64,000 nucleotides of DNA from Malurus cyaneus samueli (taxonomy: Eukaryota > Chordata > Aves > Passeriformes > Maluridae). The position numbers were made by a program, and so were the translations under genes. Under the pieces are notes generated by a model. That model did no database searches, was not told the origin of the DNA, and saw nothing but the letters and a program-made list of their open reading frames with translations. The stretch covers positions 9,650,236-9,714,235 of the forward strand of contig CM019227.1 of assembly GCA_009741485.1 (NCBI GenBank), in the 5' to 3' direction. Positions 32,474 through 64,000 of this stretch are shown one piece after another; position 1 is the first letter of the stretch; every line of letters begins with the position of its first letter.

Positions 32474-35400
32474 CTGCAGCGAGAGGAGAAACAAATGTTC
32501 CCATGCAGCTGCTTGGAAGGGCTGAGGAACAGACTGGGATGTTAATGGGATCCCTTTCCCCTACTGCATCCCCTGGAGGTGAATCCCAGCCTGGCAGCCC
32601 TCCCAACCCTTCCTGATCCCTGCTAGAAACAGCCCTCACAACTCTTCCTGATCCTGCTAAACTGCGGGGGAGCAATGCTTGTGCTCAGGCATTTGCCAGG
32701 TGTGAGAAGTCTCTGTGTACCTGTCAGATGGGGTTTGATACTGAAAATTAACCACCAATTAATTAACCACCGGTGAAGGCCAGGATCCAGCCCTGGGCTG
32801 ATGCTGCTGTTGCCATTGGGCTCAGCAGGGCTCTGTGTGGCAAAGCAACTGGCTTGGATCATGGTGAACTTGGTAAGGCAAAAATCAGGGACCAAGAGCT
32901 CTGCTAGTGGTGATTGATCCATCTGACAGCAACAGAGCCACCAGGCAGGTGAGATGCTGCTGCTGTAGCTCTGGGAGAGGGGACACAGCTGCAGCTGCTG
33001 CGACCCTGGGAAGAGGAGGGAACCAAAATGCAATCCCCAAAATTGCTCCAAGCAGGACTTTGTGCAGACACAGCTCCTGCAGCCAGCAGGGGCTCAGGGC
33101 TCACCTGGGCAGCCAGTCCTCCAGTGCCACCCGAGTCTCCTCGGGGTTCTTGGTCTCCTTCTTCACCCACTTGAGCCTGTTTGAGATCCTGTGCACGTGG
33201 GTGTCCACAGCTGGGGAGGGAGAGCCCAGAGTTTAGGTGGGGCAGACAGACACACCTGGACGGAGAGAGCACAGCCAAAAGCTGCCTGTGACAGCCACCA
33301 GGCCCAGGGCACGGCCTCCCCTGCAGGCAGAGGAGCAGCAATGGGAGCGGAGGGCCGGGAAGGCTCACTCCAAGAACAAACATTTTCTTCCCAGGCCCGG
33401 AGCCAAAAGCATTTGGGGTGGGAGTCTCTCCCCAGGCTCACACAACCCAAGCCAGCCTCCCCAGAAGGTTCCCCTGCTCTGTGGAGCAGGCACAGGGCAG
33501 CCTATCCCCCAATCCCTCTCTACATTCTCATCCTCCCGGTGCTTCGGCTGAAGTTACGCAAATTGTGATCTCTGCCCCTTCCTTTGCCCACACAGAAAAC
33601 ACATTTCATAATCCCCACCAGCAGAGAGGGCTTGGGAGGCTTAGAGGAGTGTTTATAATGTGCTTTGAGCTCCAAAGCTCTGAATGCAAAGTGTATTATT
33701 GTTAGATCAGCAGTGATAAACCTGTCTCTAGGGCTAATTGGGCAAAACCCAGGAAATTGCTGTAAACAGGAAGACTAAGCCTTGCCTCTCAAATCAAAAC
33801 CGAGCACACAATTATTTGGAAAACACTTGGCTGGTTTGGCTGCCTCTGGACTTCCCTCCCCCTACAGCAGGAGAACAACAGACCCCAAGGGCTCTTGGAT
33901 GCAGTGCAAGGGCTGCAGCCTGGCCAGCTGATGGTCACCAGAGGGGCTGCAGGGTCCAGCTCCCGCCCACTCGCTCATCCTGGCTTTCCCAGGGCTCTTC
34001 CATCAAGCAGCAAATTCTTTTGGAACATTAATCTGTCCCCAGGGGCTCCAGGCTGCGACCTGCAGGTGACAGTCCAGCCCCTTCTCGCACCAGCTCCCCA
34101 GGGCAGTGGGGAATTCTCTTGGGAATTTCTGCTATCACATTTGGGGAGAAACAGCAGCTGCTTAAATCCTTCAACTCACTGAGCGGGTGGTTCAGGGTCA
34201 CTGCTCCCCCACCCAAATACTCTGCAGACAAGTGAACCAAAGGGATGTTACCAGGCTCTTGGGGCAGGATCTGCAATGCTTCCCCTCTGCCTGGGGAATG
34301 GATCAGGCAGGATTTAGGAGAGGAACAGGAAAAACACAGTCCAGCTCACCTATCCCAGCCACGCTGTCCCAGGCAATGTGCATGGCCAAATGGGCCATTT
34401 TGGGCCCAACTCCTGGCAGCTGCACCAGCTCCTCCACTGTGCTTGGGATGTCACCCCCGTACTTCTGCTTCAGGATGGCCGTGGTCTGCTTGATGTACTT
34501 CACCTTGTTCTGGAAAACCAAGGGCAAAGGCACATGGTGCAAGCTGCCCTCCAGTGAGGGAGAACAAAAAAACAGCCCAGAAACCCCACCATTTCTGAGG
34601 GTGTGTTAAAGGTGAGGCCACACATGGAAGGTGACAGAGTCTCAACTTTTCCTGGGAATCAAAATGCTGAGAGCTGGGAGCTCCAACTTCCCAGCACACT
34701 CCAGGCTCTGCAGCCAAAGATCTCATCTTGCTGGAAATACCAAGTGCCAAAATTGGTGTAAAATCCAGCTTTTAGCCTTTTCCCAAGGGAAAGCTCCCCA
34801 CGGGAAGGGCACAGGGGGTCCCTCTGCGTTCATGTGGCGATTGTGCACTCACCCTCCAGAATCCCACGGGATAAATGGTCTGTCCCAGGGTCTCATCATC
34901 CATCTGCAGCACGGTGTCCACTGTGAGGCCGCGCTGGCGCAGGCGCAGCATGGCAGCACTCGTCACCTGGTCCTTGGTCTGGCTGGACAGCATCAGGGCC
35001 AGCAGCACCTGGTAGCGCCTGACCTGGGGACAAAGGAGACACTGAGACACCCCAGGATCTCTGAGAGGATCTGGCACCTCCAGCACCACCTCAGTGCAGG
35101 GTCTGGTCCCACCCTCTGCCTCCAAGAGACTGGAAGGCTGCAATGGGAATAATCCATAACCTTTAAATTCCACCATACAATAAAGGCAGAAAAAAACCAC
35201 CTTCAGGTTTAGCTGTCAGTATCTGTGAGAGGGCAGGGAACAGCTCTCTGCTTGGATCTCACATCCAAGACGCCAGTGCTGCGCCACAAAGGGCTGGACA
35301 AAGCTTTTCCTGAGGTTGGAATTCTCAGGAGACCCCACAGGATGCACAAGTACAAACGCCCAATGATTTTTGATGCAACTTCTGCTCTGGGAAGCTTTTA

Positions 35401-37886
35401 AAAATTCCTTCAGTAGGAACTGGGTGTCTGCTGCAGTGAACTCTACACAGAATCAAATCTGAAGCACTGGGATGATAGAGACTGGGAGAAGGATAAATCC
35501 CAGAAATTCCTCTGCTGCTGCCATGCAGGGTTTAGCCAGGCCATCACCTCCTATTTCCCAATCCTTTCTCCCCAGATGTGATTCTGTCCCACCAGAGTGA
35601 GGAGGATGATGCAACTAACCCGAAATGACCCAGGATAACGTGGGACACAATCCTCCCTCCAGTTCTCCTACAAAGTTTACAAAACCACAGGTGCACCAGG
35701 AGAAATCCCTGAGTGCGTAAAAGTAGGATAATCTCAGGGTACAAAGAAATGGTGTGAGAACTGAGGGTTACAACATCCACTTTTTCCTGGAAGCAACAAC
35801 CCTGCTTCCCTAGGGAAGAGAAGCTATTTCTGTGTGGTGCACCACGATCTCCCTGGCCCCACAGCTGCCAATGCACGTGGCTGGGAGTGTGTGACGTTCT
35901 CAGAACCCAGAGCTCATCCTTCTCCCAGGGAATCCAAGCCCAGGGCACGATGCCAGCAAGGACAGCATCTCATGTGCTGAGGCTGTCCAGCTGTGTTCTC
36001 CAGATCCCCCCCGCCAGAGCCCAGCAAGTCCAGCTGCTCCTCCAAGCCTGCCTGTGGATGACCCCCACGTTCCCACTCCATGGCTCCTGCTGCTCCAAGT
36101 CTGTGGGGTTGGATTAGCTAGTCTTCAAAGTCATTTCCAACCCTAACAATTCTGTGATCCCCCCCATTCCCACTCCAGTCGCTCCCATTGCTTCTCTAAG
36201 CCTGCCCATGGGTGATCCCCACATTCCTCTGCGTTCCACAGCCATCTTGCTGGATACTTTCCTTGGACTCCAATGGAAATTTTTAAGGAAAGAAAGAACA
36301 TGGCTTCATGCTCTGCCAGCCTGCTCCATAAGGCAGCACTGCCCCCGACATTCATTACATCCCCCTAGCACCAATCCCAGCCCAGGGTCCTGATCCAGTT
36401 TCTGTCCTGGACACATCCCAAGTGGGACAGATCCAGAGGCAGCAGGAGGATGAGGGACGCTGTGTGCTGCTCCCTGTGGGAATGCTGTTACCTGTGGGAA
36501 TGCTGTTACCTGTGGAGGTGCACTGCTGTCATAGCATTTCTGCACTCCCATGTCATCCACGGGAGCATCCCTGCTCCTCCTCATCTCCCTGATGCGCTCC
36601 AGCTGCTCCCGCCAGTTTGGTGGCTCCCAGCGCGGTCTCCGGGACTCAGCCCCCTCGCCCTGCCCGGGTTCATAAGCAATGGCAACGCTCTTCCTCCTCC
36701 TGCTGCGCCTCGGGATGCCGGGCGTGCCCTGGATCTGGCTCCCTGCACGGGATGGCAGACAGATTCCAGGCTTGAGGAAAGATGCCTTCACCTCCCATGG
36801 AGAGCAGTGACAGCCCCACGTGTCACCGAGCACCCAGGGGACCTTGACCAGGGCGAGTTTCTTCCCACAGTCCCAGCCCAAACACTGTACAGCCCCCAGT
36901 CCCAACCAGAGCCAGCACAGGGCGAGGGAGGCTGGAAAGACTTGGGACACAAGTGACAACAGCAGGGTCACATACATCACACGATGGGGACACCTGTTCC
37001 AAATACAGGTGGGGCTGCACGTTCAGCAGCAGGACAGCCCCAGCCCAGGACAGCCACATGCCGGGCTCCGAGGGGGCCGTGACAAGGACACCCAGCCCCT
37101 GTCCCCAGCCAGGCCGGGCCCTCCCTGTCCCTGGTGCAGCCCCAGCCGCTCCCCGTGCGCCAGCCCCGATCCCTCCTTCCCGTACCCTCCGGATCCTCAA
37201 CTCCCGCTCTCCCGTAGCCCTGGGAATCCTGCCCGTACCAGCGAAAACCCTCAATTTCCCCTCTCTCGCACACCTCATCTCCTCGATCCACTCTTCCCCT
37301 ACCCCCAGGAAGCCCCGATCCCTCTCGCCTGTACTCCCGCTCTCCTGTCCCGTACCCCGCTCCCCGTCCCGTACCCCCGTTCCCCTGTCCCGTACCCCCT
37401 CCCTTCCCGTACCCACTCTCCTCTCCTGTACCCCGCTCCCCCTGTCCCGTACCCCACTCTCCTCTCCTGTACCCCGCTCCCCCTGTCCCGTACCCCACTC
37501 TCCTCTCCTGTACCCCGCTCCCCCTGTCCCGTACCCCACTCTCCTCTCCTGTACCCCGCTCCCCCTGTCCCGTACCCCACTCTCCTCTCCTGTACCCGCT
37601 CCCCCTGTCCCGTACCCCACTCTCCTCTCCTGTACCCCGCTCCCCCTGTCCCGTACCCCACTCTCCTCTCCTGTACCCCGCTCCCCCTGTCCCGTACCCC
37701 ACTCTCCTCTCCGTCCCCGTCCCCCTGTCCCGTACCCCACTCTCCTCTCCTGTACCCCGCTCCCCCTGTCCCGTACCCCCTCTCCTCCCGTACCCCGCTC
37801 CCCTGGCCCGTACCCCCGTTCCCCCCGGCCGAGCGGAGCCGCCGTAGCGCCGCGGAGGCGGCGGGCCCAGGCCGGGCCGCGCTCAT
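32350..37886 (-). CDS. NTHL1: NTHL1, endonuclease III-like DNA glycosylase/AP lyase
   Basis: Bifunctional glycosylase that removes oxidised pyrimidines (thymine glycol and others) and nicks the abasic site in base-excision repair, in nucleus and mitochondria. Seen on the minus strand: join of 37886-37814 (inferred exon 1), 36742-36510, 35023-34853, 34509-34350, 33210-33105 and 32473-32350. This totals 867 nt and a 288-aa product, slightly shorter than human. The helix-hairpin-helix [13 protein letters not shown] carries the catalytic Lys at about residue 196. The catalytic Asp is in AVDTHVHR (about 215). Four Cys (266, 273, 276, 282) have the C-x6-C-x2-C-x5-C spacing of the [4Fe-4S] loop. The basic N-terminus RRSRRRKS may target the nucleus. 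Tail-to-tail with NHERF2 and head-to-head with TSC2, as in mammals. Exon 1 is the weakest part: its donor GTACGG is poor and the start is chosen by phase. Confidence 0.93.
33105..33210 (-). CDS. NTHL1: NTHL1 coding exon 5 (catalytic Asp)
   Basis: Acceptor ctccccag, then [20 protein letters not shown] and [12 protein letters not shown], donor cag|gtgagc (phase 2 out). The Asp of VDTHVHR is the conserved catalytic residue. Confidence 0.96.
34350..34509 (-). CDS. NTHL1: NTHL1 coding exon 4 (HhH, catalytic Lys)
   Basis: Acceptor ttttccag, then [20 protein letters not shown] and [17 protein letters not shown], donor atag|gtgagc (phase 1 out). It carries the helix-hairpin-helix and the nucleophilic lysine. 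Confidence 0.96.
34853..35023 (-). CDS. NTHL1: NTHL1 coding exon 3
   Basis: 57 codons in phase 0: [20 protein letters not shown], then [18 protein letters not shown] and IYPVGFWR. Acceptor gtccccag, donor agg|gtgagt. The LMLSSQTKD motif is the EndoIII-family signature. Confidence 0.96.
36098..36158 (+). mobile_element. CR1-like 3' terminus, short
   Basis: ggggttggattagctagtc, aaagtcatttccaaccctaa and caattctgtgatc resemble the extreme 3' end of a CR1. It is only about 60 bp. Confidence 0.55.
36474..36515. repeat. NTHL1: 18-bp tandem duplication across the NTHL1 exon 2 donor
   Basis: ctgtgggaatgctgttac occurs at 36474-36491 and 36492-36509, followed by a partial third copy (ctgtgg) inside the exon. 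On the minus strand each full copy contains CCACAG|GTAACAGC-type donor sequence. Confidence 0.95.
36510..36742 (-). CDS. NTHL1: NTHL1 coding exon 2
   Basis: Acceptor cccgtgcag, then (g)[54 protein letters not shown]. The donor is cag|gtaaca. The WEP.NW and DAPVD..G...CYDSSAPP blocks are hallmark NTHL1 sequence. An identical second donor lies 18 nt downstream (see findings). Confidence 0.93.
36743..37813 (-). other. NTHL1: NTHL1 intron 1 (with minisatellite)
   Basis: Between the inferred exon 1 and exon 2. The 36743-37320 part is unique sequence. The remainder is a 41-bp minisatellite array. Confidence 0.5.
37325..37812. repeat. 41-bp GC-rich minisatellite, about 9-10 copies
   Basis: Unit: ctgtaccccgctccccctgt + cccgtaccccactctcctctc. 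It repeats with few changes from about 37430 to 37780, with degenerate copies on both sides. Strongly C-rich on plus and G-rich on minus. It abuts the inferred NTHL1 exon 1 donor. Confidence 0.96.
37814..37886 (-). CDS. NTHL1: NTHL1 coding exon 1 (inferred)
   Basis: ATG at 37886-37884, then [20 protein letters not shown]. The only nearby GT giving the phase required by exon 2 (phase 1) is gggg|GTACGG at 37813. The N-terminus is Ala/Arg-rich, consistent with a mitochondrial or unstructured leader. The weak donor and lack of alignment keep confidence low. Confidence 0.45.
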
Positions 37887-38080
37887 GGCGGCCCCGCGAA
37901 CTACCGGGCCCGGGGCGCACCGGGGCCGCCGGAACGCGGCGAGCTTCCGCGGGGGCGGTGCGGCACCGGGCCCCGAGCGGAGCGGGCCGGGGGCGGCGGG
38001 GCCGGGCCGGGCCGGCCGTGCCGGCCGGCGGTGAGTGACGGGGGCGGCGGGGGCACCGCGGGACCCTGTGAGGGGGACGG
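37815..38080. promoter_or_regulatory. NTHL1-TSC2 bidirectional CpG-rich promoter region
   Basis: Very CpG-dense sequence between the divergent genes. It contains the inferred NTHL1 ATG (minus, 37886) and the TSC2 leader exon donor (plus, 38031). No TATA box was seen. Human NTHL1 and TSC2 are also divergently arranged with adjacent 5' ends. Exact start sites cannot be read from sequence. Confidence 0.7.
37900..38030 (+). other. TSC2: TSC2 non-coding leader exon (start approximate)
   Basis: A consensus donor GTGAGT at 38031 closes a GC-rich exon and would splice to 39370, just upstream of the TSC2 ATG. The 5' end is a guess. Confidence 0.6.
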
Positions 38081-38083
38081 GCC

Positions 38084-38365
38084 TTGGGGCCGGGCTCTGA
38101 CCCCCGTGGTGTTCGGGGGCTGAGATGTGACCACCGCTGTGTTTGGGGTCCGGGCTGTTACCCCCGTTGTGTTCGGGGGCTCTGGGCTGTGACCTCCATG
38201 GTGTTCGGGGGCTGTGACCACCGCTCTGTGTTTGGGGTCTGGGCTGTGACCCCCGCTGTGTTTTGGATCTGGGCTATCACCCCCCTTGTGTTCGGGGGCA
38301 CTGGGCTGTGACCCCCGCTCTATGTTTGGGACAGGCTGTGGAGTGACCCCCGTTGTGTTTTGCAA
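38084..38365. repeat. degenerate tandem array, about 30-45 bp unit
   Basis: Imperfect copies built from gggctgtgacccccg(c/t)tgtgtt followed by (c)gggg or tgggg. Period and copies vary, so it is an old or rapidly changing array. Confidence 0.85.
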
Positions 38366-38499
38366 TGGGCCAGGCTGTTGTGTGTCCCTAAGCGGTGGTG
38401 GCACGTCCTGGGTTGGAGGTGGGATGTGGCATGTCCGGGCTTGTCTGGGGGTCGCGGGGGGACAATGTGCCATCGTCGGGGTTGGGTAAGGGCTGTGCA

Positions 38500-38750
38500 C
38501 TCTGTGTGTCCCCAAGGATGGTGGCTGGGGGCTCTGGTGTGTCCCCAGGGATGGTGGCTGGGGGCTCTGTGTGTCCCCAAGGATGGTGGCTGGGGGCTCT
38601 GTGTGTCCCCAGGGATGGTGGCTGGGGGGCTCTGTGTGTCCCCAGGGATGGTGGCTGGGGGCTCTGTGTGTCCCCAAGGATGGTGGCTGGGGGCTCTGTG
38701 TGTCCCCAGGGATGGTGGCTGGGGGCTCTGTGTGTCCCCTGGGATGCTGC
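38500..38750. repeat. 32-bp minisatellite, about 8 copies
   Basis: Unit: ctgtgtgtccccagggatgg + tggctgggggct. Copies differ mainly at cca(g/a)gg. Located in the TSC2 leader intron. Confidence 0.96.
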
Positions 38751-39389
38751 GACAGGCTCTGTGGTGCATGTCCAGGAGCACCAGGGGTTGCTGTGCCCAG
38801 CGTGTAAGGAAGGCCATGGGATGTTCATGAGGATTTAGGGGTGCTGGGGTTGTGCAAGCTCCTAGGACAGAGATCCCCAAGGGACAGTGGGACGAGCAAG
38901 GAGAAACATTTTCTGGAGGCTGTTGTTGTAATGGCCATCCTTGTTCTTTCCCCATCTTTCTCTTGCTGTGGCAGCACTTGAATGTTCCAACACCCAGATT
39001 TGTAATTCCTTCCTCACTTCCACATCAACAGCACAGCACGGTGTGCTTGGCCTTTGCTTTGGGAACAAGCATCCAGCTCACACCCTCCAAAAAGTGTGTG
39101 CATGTGGATATACCTCTAAAATCAGAGCTCCCAGGAAAGGGTATCCCAAAGGCCCCACTTTCCCTGGGGAGCTGTGGGATGTGGGTGCTGAAGGCAGGAG
39201 CGACATGAGCTCCTTGTGTTTCCACAGTGTTTGGCTTCTCCCATGTTTGGAAGGGCTCCAGACACCCAAGCTTTCTGGAAAAACCCCAGTGTGATGCTGT
39301 TACCGGTGTTTTCCTGCTGAAATATTATCCTTGGGTCTCCCTGACCAGAACCCTGTTCTGTGTTTGCAGGGCCTCAGCACTTGGCAGCG

Positions 39390-64000
<24,611 letters not shown>

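Larger units (their letters stand above)
32474..36509 (-). other. NTHL1: NTHL1 introns between coding exons 2 and 6
   Basis: Introns are 36509-35024, 34852-34510, 34349-33211 and 33104-32474, interrupted by the exons listed. The only repeat recognised is a short CR1-like stretch near 36.1 kb. No other coding sequence was seen. Confidence 0.7.
38031..39369 (+). other. TSC2: TSC2 leader intron
   Basis: Runs from the leader exon to the exon with the ATG. It contains two tandem repeat arrays (38084-38365 and 38500-38750). The rest is unique sequence with no recognised exon. Confidence 0.6.

Noticed and set aside
36823..37920. Alternative NTHL1 start at 37920 on the minus strand
   Set aside because: The first codon is GTG rather than ATG, and the frame leads into the minisatellite rather than to a donor with the phase exon 2 needs.
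36820..38038. Long proline/serine/arginine-rich open frames (361-404 residues) on both strands at 37-38 kb
   Set aside because: They are translations of the 41-bp minisatellite and GC-rich promoter. Several frames stay open at once, with no domain, and they overlap NTHL1 intron 1.

Overview
The window is vertebrate nuclear DNA and almost certainly avian. It has ordinary GT-AG introns, CpG-rich promoter sequence and many 3'-truncated CR1 LINE fragments in both orientations. No Alu or L1 sequence was recognised. A songbird is plausible, but the species cannot be named from the sequence alone. The three genes recognised are NHERF2 (SLC9A3R2), NTHL1 and TSC2. They lie in the order and orientation known from human 16p13.3: NHERF2 forward, NTHL1 reverse, TSC2 forward. 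No prokaryotic, viral, CRISPR or RNA-gene content was recognised.

Layout. Positions 1-2701 are the end of NHERF2 intron 1; the first exon, which carries the N-terminal half of PDZ1, lies upstream of the window. NHERF2 coding exons 2-7 run from 2702 to 28930, with a very large intron 2 (18.6 kb) and a 3'UTR ending near 31.3 kb. NTHL1 is on the minus strand, tail-to-tail with NHERF2. Its six coding exons lie between 37886 and 32350 and give a 288-residue endonuclease III homologue. NTHL1 and TSC2 are head-to-head across a GC-rich bidirectional promoter at about 37.8-38.1 kb. TSC2 has a non-coding first exon ending at 38030. Coding exons 1-33 (conventional human numbering) start with the ATG at 39390, and the window ends inside coding exon 33. 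About 1410 residues of tuberin are encoded here. The C-terminal Rap/RheB GAP domain lies beyond the window.

Function. NHERF2 is a PDZ scaffold for apical membrane transporters. NTHL1 is a bifunctional DNA glycosylase of base-excision repair. TSC2 is the large subunit of the TSC1-TSC2 complex that restrains RheB/mTORC1. The genes are linked by conserved synteny and a shared promoter, not by a common pathway.

Points of interest are structural. The second NHERF2 PDZ exon has a cluster of small deletions that breaks its frame. The 5' splice site of NTHL1 exon 2 is tandemly duplicated, with an in-frame 18-nt spacing. Minisatellites crowd the NTHL1/TSC2 promoter. A short palindromic element with a perfect 27-bp stem lies in NHERF2 intron 2. 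TSC2 has a tandem TAGTAG acceptor and a (TC)n polypyrimidine tract. I found no convincing novel gene system. Exon coordinates come from reading splice sites, phases and remembered family similarity, not from an alignment program.
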